A stretch of DNA of 64,000 bases, taken from assembly GCA_025355965.1 (NCBI GenBank), contig JANXYR010000043.1:1-64000 (forward strand). Reading direction: 5' to 3'. Below, piece by piece: positions 27,110 through 34,556 of the stretch. How positions within the stretch are numbered: position 1 is the stretch's first letter; each line of letters begins with the position of its first letter. The notes beneath the pieces are model-generated. The model was given only the letters and a program-made list of their open reading frames with translations. It made no database searches and was not told the origin of the DNA. Made by a program: the position numbers and the translations under genes. This DNA comes from Geobacteraceae bacterium (lineage in GTDB: Bacteria; Desulfobacterota; Desulfuromonadia; Geobacterales; Pseudopelobacteraceae).

Positions 27110-27562
27110 CTACCCCTCCGTCAGGACCCGCTCCTCATAAATAGTTTCTATCTTGCGGCGGTGACCAAGCTCTACATCAGCAAAATTCATCAGCACTTTT
27201 TGCAGCTTAGGATCTTCAGTCATGCCAGCCGCAGCTTTGTAAAGCTGGTAGGCGTTCTCCTCCGTTTTGAGGGCAAAGGCCAGAATTTCGTTATAAGTCA
27301 GATCGGCCCGAAAGGGAACATCGGCCAGATATTTGGCGATACTGGATTCCGGAAGGGTACAGAGCTTGTGGCTCTCTGCCTTGTCCTCGTCAATCCTGAC
27401 AAAAACATCCTTATGAGTCGCCTCTTCCTGAGCCAACTCCTCAAACATCTTTTTTGAAGAGATGCTGGTAGAAAGTTCCGCAGCCCTTTTGTAGAGTTTG
27501 TAAGCGGTGTCTTCACGCTCAATAGCAAACTTAACGATTTCATCAAGGGTTACAAATTTCAT
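27110..27562 (-). CDS. Ferritin-like/rubrerythrin-type di-iron protein
   Basis: 150 residues forming a four-helix bundle of the erythrin-vacuolar iron type. The iron-ligand pattern appears twice: IEREDTAYKLYKRAA with EELAQEEATHKDVF, and LKTEENAYQLYKAAA with ADVELGHRRKIE (Glu, ExxH). There is no C-terminal rubredoxin domain, so it is not a full rubrerythrin. A role in peroxide reduction or iron handling is likely, and the gene follows yceI-like and bcp genes in what looks like a stress operon. Cytoplasmic; no signal peptide. Confidence 0.88.
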   Translation of the reverse strand: MKFVTLDEIVKFAIEREDTAYKLYKRAAELSTSISSKKMFEELAQEEATHKDVFVRIDEDKAESHKLCTLPESSIAKYLADVPFRADLTYNEILAFALKTEENAYQLYKAAAGMTEDPKLQKVLMNFADVELGHRRKIETIYEERVLTEG

Positions 27563-27602
27563 ATTCGGTGAGCCTCCTGAAGATAAAATGACTGCCGGTA
27601 TA

Positions 27603-28190
27603 TTACTGTTTGTCTAGTTCCGCATCAATTAAGATTTGTACTTCGTCTCCAACCAAAACGCCACCGGCATCAAGTTTCTTATTCCAACTGACCCCAAAAT
27701 CCTGGCGGTTTATAGTAGCAACAGCAGAAGCACCACGTTTTGCTACTCCCTGAGGACTTTTTATCTCACCACTCGGACCATCTACAGTCAGAACGACCTG
27801 CTTTGTCACACCTTTGATTGTCAGGTTACCGGTTACCTTCAAAGTATCTGCCCCTGCCCGTTCTACCTTGGTTGATTCAAACGTCATGACAGGGTATTTA
27901 CCGGCATCAAAGAAATCACCACTGCGCAGATGCTCATCACGCTTGGCAATATTGGTGTTAATTGAAGCTATTTCAACGCTGACATTAACTTTTGACTTGG
28001 TAATATCTTTCTCATCAATCACCACCGATCCCTTGAACTTTTCAAAGGAGCCTTTGACATTGGCTATCATCAGGTGTTTAACCTTGAAACCGATAGTGGT
28101 ATGAGCCGGGTCGAGTGTGTATGTTGCGGCCAGAACATTAAACGGTGCCAGCAGAGCAACTGATAAAATAAGAGCAAATAAGCGTTTCAT
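27603..28190 (-). CDS. Secreted YceI family lipocalin-like protein
   Basis: 195 residues with a signal peptide (about 1-22) and a single YceI domain: YTLDPAHTTIGFKVKHLMIANVKG, later EHLRSGDFFDAGKYPVMTFEST, and GVSWNKKLDAGG.LVGDEV near the end. YceI proteins are periplasmic beta-barrels that bind isoprenoid or lipid-like molecules. The middle gene of bcp-yceI-ferritin-like, with gaps of 52 and 40 bp. The ligand is unknown. Confidence 0.9.
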   Translation of the reverse strand: MKRLFALILSVALLAPFNVLAATYTLDPAHTTIGFKVKHLMIANVKGSFEKFKGSVVIDEKDITKSKVNVSVEIASINTNIAKRDEHLRSGDFFDAGKYPVMTFESTKVERAGADTLKVTGNLTIKGVTKQVVLTVDGPSGEIKSPQGVAKRGASAVATINRQDFGVSWNKKLDAGGVLVGDEVQILIDAELDKQ

Positions 28191-28242
28191 AAAATCCCCC
28201 TTTTATAGTTATCCTGTTTATCAGGATAAGGTTATGCGGGAA

Positions 28243-28704
28243 TCAGCCCCGCAGATATTCCAACACCTGATCCGGGTGCTGCTCGGCTTTGGCAACTTTT
28301 GCCCACTGTTTTTTTACTGTGCCATCAGGCCCGATAATTACCGTTGAGCGAATCGTGCCTAACGATTTCTTGCCGCACATAATCTTCTCTCCATAAGCTT
28401 CATACGCCTGCATCATCGAGCAATCAGGGTCACTCAACAATACAAAAGGCAAACTGTAATTGGTGATAAATTTGTTATGCGCTGCAATACTGTCCTTACT
28501 GACTCCGAGAACAACAACACCGCTGTCTGTTAACTCCTTGAAGTGATCCCTGAACCCGCATGCTTCCTTGGTGCAGCCCGGAGTATTATCCTTTGGGTAA
28601 AAATATATAACCACCGATTTTCCGGCGTACTGTTTCAAACTATGTAGTTTACCATCACTCCCTTCCAGCAAGAAATCAGGAGCCTTTATTTTTTCCAGTG
28701 TCAT
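28243..28704 (-). CDS. bcp: Thiol peroxidase of the Bcp/PrxQ type
   Basis: 153 residues. Peroxiredoxin fold with the peroxidatic Cys in the motif NTPGCTKEACGF; the second Cys five residues later is the resolving Cys of atypical 2-Cys PrxQ enzymes. It reduces hydrogen peroxide and organic peroxides using thioredoxin. I start at ATG 28704, preceded by GGGGGG at about 7 bases, rather than at a TTG 18 bases upstream. First gene of the minus-strand stress operon. Confidence 0.93.
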   Translation of the reverse strand: MTLEKIKAPDFLLEGSDGKLHSLKQYAGKSVVIYFYPKDNTPGCTKEACGFRDHFKELTDSGVVVLGVSKDSIAAHNKFITNYSLPFVLLSDPDCSMMQAYEAYGEKIMCGKKSLGTIRSTVIIGPDGTVKKQWAKVAKAEQHPDQVLEYLRG

Positions 28705-28846
28705 GATATATCCCCCCCTCAATTAAATAAGACTATTTGAGTCCACTTTACTACTATCACCAAAAAGGTCAAGTATAAAAGTGATCATATTAACCATTTA
28801 CTTCTAAACAGACATGCATATTCAGAAAAACATATACTGATAAATT

Positions 28847-28860
28847 TTGACCTGGGTCAA
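28847..28860. promoter_or_regulatory. CRP/FNR-type palindrome TTGACC-TG-GGTCAA
   Basis: A perfect 14-bp palindrome in the 315-bp region between bcp and the ferredoxin-nitrite reductase operon, 160 bp before the latter. TTGACC-N2-GGTCAA is the form I recall for the HcpR (nitrosative-stress CRP/FNR) box predicted in Desulfuromonas-type bacteria, which fits a nitrite reductase operon. Candidate -10 elements downstream are TAAAAA (28882-28887) and TATTAT (28914-28919). The rest of the region has no gene. Confidence 0.55.
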
Positions 28861-29019
28861 TTGTATTTGGCTCTGACATGGTAAAAACGAATTCTGGCAA
28901 AACTATTATATACTGCTGTAATTACGATATCGGTTGCACATACTTGAATGGATGTTACTCTTAAACAAATCAGGGTGAGGTAGAGAGAAAGAAATAATAA
29001 CCACCAAAGGAAAGAAGAA

Positions 29020-29442
29020 GTGACGCTATCGCGCAAGGATTTTTTCAAACAGGGATTTTTTTCCATAGGTGAAGCCTTGTTGAAGGTCGGCGGAACCGTG
29101 CAGGAAGCCGAGGATTCGATTCTTTCAACGCCTGTTGACAACAATCCTATAAAGGAGCCGGTCCCTGACATAAATATGGTGGCGAAGGCTGACAATCAGC
29201 ACTGTCTGGCGAAGAACTGCGGCTGTTTTTGCTGTTCTGAACGTTGTGAAACCCAGGCAATTATTATAGTAATGGGTGAAGGAATCAGGATTATTGAAGA
29301 TCTTTGTACCGGTTGCGGCACCTGTGAATATGTATGCCCGGTTACCCCAAAAGCGGTCAGGATGCAGGCTCGCGCCACGACACAAACACCATCTGCAGAT
29401 CAAGCAGAACTACCATCAAAGAAAGGAGAATCACCATGCTGA
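29020..29442 (+). CDS. 4Fe-4S ferredoxin-like protein ahead of the nitrite reductase
   Basis: 140 residues, start GTG after AAAGGAAAGAAGAA. The N-terminus SRKDFFKQGFF resembles a Tat signal (Lys replacing the second Arg), as in NapG/NrfC-like electron carriers. Two Cys clusters follow: CLAKNCGCFCCSERC and the classical CTGCGTCEYVCP, giving at least one and probably two 4Fe-4S clusters. It likely passes electrons toward the octahaem reductase encoded next, whose start overlaps its 3' end by 7 bases (29436-29442). Whether it is really exported is uncertain because the signal is weak. Confidence 0.8.
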   Translation: MTLSRKDFFKQGFFSIGEALLKVGGTVQEAEDSILSTPVDNNPIKEPVPDINMVAKADNQHCLAKNCGCFCCSERCETQAIIIVMGEGIRIIEDLCTGCGTCEYVCPVTPKAVRMQARATTQTPSADQAELPSKKGESPC

Positions 29443-31061
29443 AGAAGAACCTGGCCCTTGCTGCGGCCATCATCGGGGCTGTAGCCGCACTCTCTATCCC
29501 CACCATGACTACTGCTGCCAAGGCAAAACCGGCTGCAAAAGTGGCCAACGACGGTCGCGCAAAATGTTACGAGTGTCACGACGAGGTCAAGGCTCTTAAG
29601 GAACGATCAAAACACGCAAAGCTGGCCTGTACGGTCTGTCATGACAAGCTGAATGCGCATATGAATGATCCGGAGAAGAACAAACCGGTCACGATTATTG
29701 ACCAGGCACTCTGCGGGAAATGCCACAAGAGCCAATATGAAAGTTTCTTCAACGTAAACCGCGATGGCGGAGCCCGCAAGGAGAAAGGTACTCCAACTGG
29801 TCGCTCGCCGATGCAGGACAAGCTGCTGGCCCCCTACGGTTTCACCTTTGAGCACAATGAGCCACGCGGTCACGCCTTCATGGTCATTGACCAGTTTGCC
29901 GTGGATCGTTTCCAGGGCGGACGTTTCCAGTTCAAGGATGGCTGGAAAGGGATTGACAAGGTCGGCAAGACCTGGGACGTGCTTGAGGATAAGGGCAAAG
30001 ATTACAAACTGAAAGAAACCGCCATGGCGGGCAATCCGACCTGCATTCAGTGCAAGACCTCCGATCACATTCTCAAGATGAAGTTCATGGGTGACAAGGA
30101 TCCCAAGGCCAAGTGGGACCGGACCTCCAATGTTGTTGATGTCGCCAAGGATACCAACAACGCAGTCGGCTGCATCCATTGTCACGATCCGCACGGCACC
30201 CAACCACGCGTAGTGCGTGATAGCCTGATTCAGGCTATTGAGCGGGACACCAAAGGCAATATCTTTGCCAAGGCGGGCAAGACCGACCTGAAGGTTATCA
30301 ACTTCCGCGACGGTTTCCGTAAAATCGGAGTTATGGAAAAAACTGATTCCCGCATGATGTGCGCTCAGTGCCATGTCGAGTATGCCTGTGGCGCCGGTAC
30401 CCAGTGGAGCGACGGCAAGGCGGTCAAATACGACGACCAGCGTACCAACCACTTCCCGCTCAAGAACGCCCTGCAACTGCTAAAGCATTACAAGGATCTT
30501 GACTTCTTTGACTTTAAACACGCCGTTACCGGTGCCCGCCTGATCAAGTTCCAGCACCCCGAGGCTGAAACCTACGCCGGCAGCGTACACGACAAAGCCG
30601 GAGTACAGTGTCACCAGTGCCATATGCCTAAAATGAAAGGCAAAGATGGCAAGATGTTCTCAACCCACGGCGTGATCAAGCCGAAACAGAACATCAAGGC
30701 AGCCTGCCTTGGCTGTCATCCGGACAGCACTGTTGAGAAGAAGCAGTATGAAATGGAATCCATCATCAACTACACCAAAGGCAAAATGCGCAAAGCTGAA
30801 TACTGGCTGGGCCAGCTAATTGACTCGTACGCCGCCGCCCAGCGCATGGGCGTCACGGAGAGCGTGCTGGCTCAGTCTCGCGAAAAACATGAAGAAGCCC
30901 ATGTACTCTGGGAATACTGGACAGCCGAGAATTCGGACGGTTTCCATAACCCAAGCCTGGCCCGCGAAAGCCTGACCGGTTCGATTGCCGCCTCGAAAGC
31001 GGGTGTGAAGATCCTGAATGATGCCATGGCTGTAGTTAAGAAGGATGAAGTAAAAAAATAA
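29436..31061 (+). CDS. Octahaem cytochrome c nitrite reductase (TvNiR/ONR type)
   Basis: 541 residues with a signal peptide (about 1-27). There are eight haem c sites in order: CYECH (44), CTVCH (65), CGKCH (93), CIQCK (203), CIHCH (246), CAQCH (309), CHQCH (392), CLGCH (424). The fourth, CxxCK, supplies the Lys ligand of the catalytic haem. Expected active-site residues are Arg144, Tyr316 and His374, and a Cys two residues after the Tyr (Tyr316-Ala-Cys318) matches the thioether-forming pair known in the Thioalkalivibrio octahaem enzyme. Pentahaem NrfA has only five sites, so this is not classical NrfA. It reduces nitrite (and sulfite in TvNiR) by six electrons in the periplasm. ATG 29436 follows AAAGGAG. 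Confidence 0.9.
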   Translation: MLKKNLALAAAIIGAVAALSIPTMTTAAKAKPAAKVANDGRAKCYECHDEVKALKERSKHAKLACTVCHDKLNAHMNDPEKNKPVTIIDQALCGKCHKSQYESFFNVNRDGGARKEKGTPTGRSPMQDKLLAPYGFTFEHNEPRGHAFMVIDQFAVDRFQGGRFQFKDGWKGIDKVGKTWDVLEDKGKDYKLKETAMAGNPTCIQCKTSDHILKMKFMGDKDPKAKWDRTSNVVDVAKDTNNAVGCIHCHDPHGTQPRVVRDSLIQAIERDTKGNIFAKAGKTDLKVINFRDGFRKIGVMEKTDSRMMCAQCHVEYACGAGTQWSDGKAVKYDDQRTNHFPLKNALQLLKHYKDLDFFDFKHAVTGARLIKFQHPEAETYAGSVHDKAGVQCHQCHMPKMKGKDGKMFSTHGVIKPKQNIKAACLGCHPDSTVEKKQYEMESIINYTKGKMRKAEYWLGQLIDSYAAAQRMGVTESVLAQSREKHEEAHVLWEYWTAENSDGFHNPSLARESLTGSIAASKAGVKILNDAMAVVKKDEVKK

Positions 31062-31091
31062 GCCGGGATGTACGCAGAAGTAATACGAAAG

Positions 31092-31117
31092 GCGGGGGAT
31101 TTCCCCCGCTTTTTTTT
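31092..31117 (+). terminator. Terminator of the nitrite reductase operon
   Basis: GCGGGGG (31092-31098), loop ATTT, CCCCCGC (31103-31109), then eight T. Confidence 0.92.
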
Positions 31118-31206
31118 ATAAAATCACCCATAGCATTGTGGCATTTTAAGTAAATATCATTTATAGTCCGCATCATTTCTTCATCCCGTTTTTTAAGGAG
31201 CATTGG

Positions 31207-31569
31207 GTGATAACCAGGCTTAAATTGAAACCGGGCCAGAAAGGCACCAAGGCTCTGGTTGAAAAATATGGTTCCGATCTTGTCTGTGTTCGTTATCGTT
31301 ACGACGAGGCTAGCCGCACCCGGATAAAGACTGTCGAACTGATTGAGGAGAAGAAGGAGTTGCCTGCCAGGCAACTGAGACGTGCCGATGAGGCGCTAGT
31401 GCCGGTCCAGGTTGCTTACGGTGAGCTGGAATTAGGAAAAATGGCCAGAAGGCTTGGTGGTAAATGGGATCCGGCAGGCAAATTGTGGTACATCCGGTAC
31501 GGGCAGATCAAAGGGACGGAACTTGAAGCGCATATGGTCTTGGATGCAAATGAAAAGAAAAAGCCGTAA
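31207..31569 (+). CDS. Conserved hypothetical protein of Geobacter type
   Basis: 120 residues, GTG start seven bases after AAGGAG. The N-terminal part (ITRLKLKPGQKGTKALVEKYG, VRYRYDEASRTRIKTVELI) and the C-terminal GGKWDPAGKLWYIRYG recall a small protein often seen in Geobacter genomes, commonly in variable regions near mobile elements. The GxxWDP..KLWY pattern resembles DUF5710-type modules. No function is known to me. It marks the left edge of the AT-rich accessory region. Confidence 0.7.
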   Translation: MITRLKLKPGQKGTKALVEKYGSDLVCVRYRYDEASRTRIKTVELIEEKKELPARQLRRADEALVPVQVAYGELELGKMARRLGGKWDPAGKLWYIRYGQIKGTELEAHMVLDANEKKKP

Positions 31570-31573
31570 AAGT

Positions 31574-31721
31574 ATCTAATAACATATGCCACAAGGCTAT
31601 CCGTTTTTGATGAAAGCATATGATATTAGATGAATTGTCGAAGAGCGGCAGAGATGCAAAGCATCTAATAGTATATACTCTGCCAAGCATCCAACATTAG
31701 ATACCGTAATATAATATTGGA
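31574..31721. repeat. Cluster of TATTAGAT-like octamers, including a 16-bp inverted repeat
   Basis: ATCTAATAACATATGC (31574-31589) and GCATATGATATTAGAT (31616-31631) form an inverted repeat with one mismatch. Further copies of the octamer are ATCTAATA (31663-31670), CATTAGAT (31695-31702) and TATTGGAT (about 31714-31721), in alternating orientation. They lie in the 257-bp gene-free stretch 31570-31826. Confidence 0.6.
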
Positions 31722-31751
31722 TACTCATTTAAAATAAATGTTCCATTTAGG

Positions 31752-31791
31752 CTGTTCACCGGTTCACGCGTGCGCGTGAACCGGTGAACAG
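31752..31791. repeat. Perfect 19-bp-arm palindrome upstream of the DUF262 gene
   Basis: Left arm 31752-31770, TG centre, right arm 31773-31791, no mismatches. Each arm itself repeats GTTCACCG/GTTCACGCG, so the site also contains tandem half-sites. It could be an operator, a transposon-end relic or a folded recombination site. Confidence 0.85.
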
Positions 31792-31794
31792 GTA

Positions 31795-31801
31795 GTTGAA
31801 C
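31795..31801 (+). other. Candidate left cassette boundary GTTGAAC
   Basis: GTTGAAC fits the integron core-site consensus GTTRRRY and lies 31 bases before the DUF262 start codon. Its complement GTTCAAC differs by one base from GTCCAAC, the left end of the attC-like site behind the same gene (33572-33578), as expected if both are ends of one cassette. Confidence 0.35.
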
Positions 31802-31826
31802 AACAAAATAAAATCAGGAGTAAATC

Positions 31827-33530
31827 ATGGCAATTTGGAAAACATACAGAATTTCTGACGTTATTTCTGAAATCGCGGAGGAGAAATTTGTTCTACCTGT
31901 TATACAAAGACCATTGGTATGGACAGAGGACAAAATGGAGTTGCTATTTGACACTCTATTGAAAGGTGACAGTTTCGGTGGCGTCATGGTCATAGAAGAA
32001 GAAAGAGATAGTAAACCCTTGTTTAATTTTAGACCATTCACAAAAGATGGAGATTTTGTAGCCTCAAGACAGGTTGACAATCTGGCACAACTTCAAAACT
32101 TTGTAATCGATGGCCAACAAAGGCTTCAAACTTTTTATATTGGATTAAAAGGTAGCATCAACGGTAAGGTTCTTTATTTTGACTTATACAGTGATTTTAA
32201 TGCTGAATTTGAATTTAAATTCGAAAACGAGATGCAAAAACTTCCAAAACAATCTAAAGACAATGCCGAAAGAACAATACCTGAACATAATTGGTACTTA
32301 GCAAGTGGACTTCTAAAAAGGCTTAAAGATACAAATGATGAAGACCAAGTGGCTGCGGAATTAATAACAACTCAAAACATCACTAATGATACCCATAAAT
32401 TACATATAACAAAAAACGTAAAGGCTTTTTACAAAAACGTAATCACCGCTGAGACACTAGGAATTTCAAAAGTTGTAATAAATAAATCATTCAATGAAAC
32501 AGCAAACAGGCAAAGAATTGTCGAATTGTTCAGAAGATTAAATGATGGGGGTACTAAGCTATCTTCTTTTGATTTGGTGGCATCTATTTTAAAGGGCTTT
32601 GCTTGGGAAATGGAAGGTTTTCTGATTGAAACTTTAGAAAGCTATGAGGAAATTGGCCTTTCGCAAGACAACTTGATAAAGCTAATATTCATACTCCAAG
32701 ACAATCATAAGAAGGAAATGGCATCAATTGACGGTGGCGATGCTGACTTTGCAATAAAAAATAGAGATAGAATAAAGTGCACACTTAAAAGCCTTAAAGA
32801 TTTTTTAATACATTCAAAGACATACGATTATTACAAAGATGGTAGCCGCTCTTTTATTCCTTTATTTTTTATTGCCTACCATTTATTTCACAAGCCGCTA
32901 GACAATAACGGAGTATCGAGCTTTTTTGACAATTACGATGCTGGAAATACAGAATTCCCGATAATTAAAAAATGGCTATTTCATTCGTTAATAAATGGAG
33001 TGTTTCGAAGTAAAGGAGCTGGGTGGATACCTTACAAGACAGGGATCAGAAAATTACTCGAAGAAATCAAGCACCATAAAAACAAAGTTTTTCCAATCGA
33101 TGAATTATTTCAAGTTTATACCGATCATCCAATTACATTTACAACTCAATACGACAGCAATAACTTAGATCAGTTAGACAGTTCTTTCATTTACTATCTA
33201 ATGTACGACCAAGCAAAAACTATTAGAGCAAACGACATTGACCATATAATGCCAAAATCTATTTTGGAGAATTTAGGATACGACGGTACAAAAATAAACA
33301 GTATCAAGAACTTTCAACTGATTGATTACGGAACAAATCGTGGTGAAAAGAATTGTAAAGCGTTTTCTATATGGATTAATAACCCAGCATTCGTTACCGA
33401 TAAACAAGCATTTATTAAACTCCATCTTATACCAGTAGACGAAAATATTTGGATTGAAGATAAGTTTGAAGATTTCATAGAAGAACGTGCAAAAATCATA
33501 CTGACAAAAATCGGAAAATACACTGCATGA
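31827..33530 (+). CDS. DUF262/HNH (GmrSD-like) putative anti-phage nuclease
   Basis: 567 residues, strikingly AT-rich compared with its neighbours. The N-terminal DUF262 domain carries the family motifs VIQRPLVW (about 25-32) and the ParB-like IDGQQRLQT (94-102). Near the C-terminus DIDHIMPKS (His473), NFQLIDYGTNRGEKN forms an HNH-type nuclease of the DUF1524 kind. The same pair of domains makes GmrSD, a type IV restriction enzyme that cuts glucosylated phage DNA using NTP hydrolysis. This shorter protein may have a related defence role. AGGAG at 31816-31820 precedes the ATG. It is followed by an attC-like element, so it may be a mobile cassette gene. Confidence 0.82.
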   Translation: MAIWKTYRISDVISEIAEEKFVLPVIQRPLVWTEDKMELLFDTLLKGDSFGGVMVIEEERDSKPLFNFRPFTKDGDFVASRQVDNLAQLQNFVIDGQQRLQTFYIGLKGSINGKVLYFDLYSDFNAEFEFKFENEMQKLPKQSKDNAERTIPEHNWYLASGLLKRLKDTNDEDQVAAELITTQNITNDTHKLHITKNVKAFYKNVITAETLGISKVVINKSFNETANRQRIVELFRRLNDGGTKLSSFDLVASILKGFAWEMEGFLIETLESYEEIGLSQDNLIKLIFILQDNHKKEMASIDGGDADFAIKNRDRIKCTLKSLKDFLIHSKTYDYYKDGSRSFIPLFFIAYHLFHKPLDNNGVSSFFDNYDAGNTEFPIIKKWLFHSLINGVFRSKGAGWIPYKTGIRKLLEEIKHHKNKVFPIDELFQVYTDHPITFTTQYDSNNLDQLDSSFIYYLMYDQAKTIRANDIDHIMPKSILENLGYDGTKINSIKNFQLIDYGTNRGEKNCKAFSIWINNPAFVTDKQAFIKLHLIPVDENIWIEDKFEDFIEERAKIILTKIGKYTA

Positions 33531-33571
33531 ATGCCCTCGCCTATTTTGCAAACTGAGAAGAGAAAACGAAT

Positions 33572-33628
33572 GTCCAACTAGCGCCAAGACCGGCCTTAAA
33601 ACCGCCGGTCAGGCTTATGGCGTTATAA
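33572..33628 (+). other. Candidate integron attC site A
   Basis: Left core GTCCAAC (fits RYYYAAC), outer arms GCGCCA (33581-33586)/TGGCGT (33618-33623), inner 7-bp arms GACCGGC (33588-33594)/GCCGGTC (33604-33610), right core GTTATAA (33622-33628), resembling the GGCGTTAT ends of Vibrio repeats. The next gene starts 24 bases after the core begins. Confidence 0.5.
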
Positions 33629-33645
33629 GATTAAAAGGAACTGCA

Positions 33646-34049
33646 ATGAAAAACCTACTTGGAACGGTGTTGTTGCTCCTACTGTGTACCGGAGAACTTT
33701 GTCTTGCTGAATCACCACCATCCGCACAGCAACACGACAATACCAAAAGCGCCCAACAGCAAACCAAGGCAGAAAATAGCAACCCTGCACTGTTTTGGCT
33801 CAGCGTGAATAGGACTTTTGGTCCGTTTGTGATAAACCATCACGAGCGGAGGAAAGTCCATGCGAAAGAAACGTCACAATTACACCCCGGAAGAAAAAGT
33901 TTCTATTTTACGTCGTCATCTATTCAATCTTTTCATACAGTCTAGTTGTAAGATTCTATCGAAAAAAAGGTTGGGAGGAAATAACAGAAGAAGAGTTTAA
34001 GCCACATGACAAGGAGTATGCTAATTTTATCAAAAGCCAGGGTTATTAG
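33646..34049 (+). pseudogene. Secreted-protein gene, interrupted by an IS remnant
   Basis: A good start (AAAAGGAACTGC before ATG) encodes a signal peptide (MKNLLGTVLLLLLCTGELCLAE) and a Gln/Ser-rich stretch to about residue 53. The frame then runs into DNA that looks like the beginning of a transposase gene. After it, in another frame, an open stretch 33921-34049 ends with FYRKKGWEEITEEEFKPHDK and a stop. The simplest reading is a small exported cassette protein split by an insertion or deletion; that head and tail belong to one gene is inferred. As it stands the intact frame would give a 99-residue hybrid ending at 33945. Confidence 0.5.
33812..33920 (+). mobile_element. IS remnant: start of an OrfA-like transposase
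   Basis: An ATG at 33860, behind GCGGAGGAAAG, opens a frame reading RKKRHNYTPEEKVSILRRHL, the N-terminus of helix-turn-helix transposase OrfA proteins of IS3-like elements. The similarity stops after about 20 residues, so only roughly 110 bp of the element remain. The outer edges are approximate and no target duplication is recognisable. Confidence 0.6.
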
Positions 34050-34116
34050 AGAATCCTTTGAGGGTCAGAACTACGCATTTCACAAAACCTGTAAACTAAC
34101 GGCGAGAACATCGAAG

Positions 34117-34187
34117 ATTCAACCAACGGCAGCACCGGTCAGCGGGAAAAAGCCCCCGCCGAGCCGGTGTACCTTTCCACGTTATCT
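34117..34187 (+). other. Candidate integron attC site B
   Basis: Left core ATTCAAC (fits RYYYAAC), outer AACG/CGTT pairing, inner CACCGG (34133-34138)/CCGGTG (34164-34169) and GCGGG/CCCGC with a bulge and a mismatch, right core GTTATCT (34181-34187). Its right part CCTTTCCACGTT is close to CCTTTCACCGTT in site C. Confidence 0.5.
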
Positions 34188-34343
34188 AAATTAAAGTAAA
34201 CACATATTACTCCGATAACTTGTTACATGGTTGTTGCTATAAATATGCAAATAATATGATATGATGTAACCATAAAGAGCCGAATGCATTACTCAAGGCA
34301 AGTTGATAATTATTTGACATTATTCAACTGATACGGTAATAAG

Positions 34344-34556
34344 ATGCGCATGGCTTATTTTAAATCAAAATTGCAGTTTTTCTTTTCTGGTATAGGTTCA
34401 ATTATCAGCTTTACACCTCCATGTGTGCCAACTCCTTCTGCGCCTAAGCGCTACAATCCAGCCCCCAGTGTCGATGAAGCGCTTTCGCAAGATTGGGCGA
34501 AACTGGGTGAGGACATGCGAAAAGCTATAAAAGCGGTAATGGTTGATGGGCGGTAA
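34344..34556 (+). CDS. Small cassette protein upstream of DUF2335
   Basis: 70 residues. The N-terminal third is hydrophobic, the middle Pro-rich (PCVPTPSAPKRYNPAPS), and the end amphipathic (DEALSQDWAKLGEDMRKAIKA). I do not recognise a family. It overlaps the DUF2335 gene by 11 bases, which supports a functional pair. The ribosome site is weak (GGTAATAAG before ATG). It lies about 160 bases inside a candidate cassette bounded by attC-like sites B and C; the leader 34188-34343 is AT-rich and shows no further gene. Confidence 0.5.
   Translation: MRMAYFKSKLQFFFSGIGSIISFTPPCVPTPSAPKRYNPAPSVDEALSQDWAKLGEDMRKAIKAVMVDGR

Noticed and set aside
28705-29019. A GEMM (c-di-GMP) riboswitch ahead of the cytochrome operon
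   Set aside because: Geobacter often has these before cytochrome genes, but the conserved core is not present in this leader.
29607-30476. 289-codon open frame antisense to the octahaem reductase
   Set aside because: Shadow of a strongly biased coding strand; the sense strand shows eight haem motifs.
29436-31061. Annotation as pentahaem NrfA
   Set aside because: Eight haem sites with CxxCK in fourth place instead of five with CxxCK first.
31574-31791. CRISPR array
   Set aside because: Repeats are short, alternate in orientation and have no regular spacers; no cas gene is near.
31689-31801. A full attC site from ATCCAAC (31689) to GTTGAAC (31795)
   Set aside because: The inside does not fold like the other three sites and holds the perfect palindrome instead; only the right core is kept as a weak boundary.
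34006-34194. 62-codon frame inside the broken cassette gene and attC-like site B
   Set aside because: It runs through the palindromic site and has no ribosome site; better explained as a chance frame.
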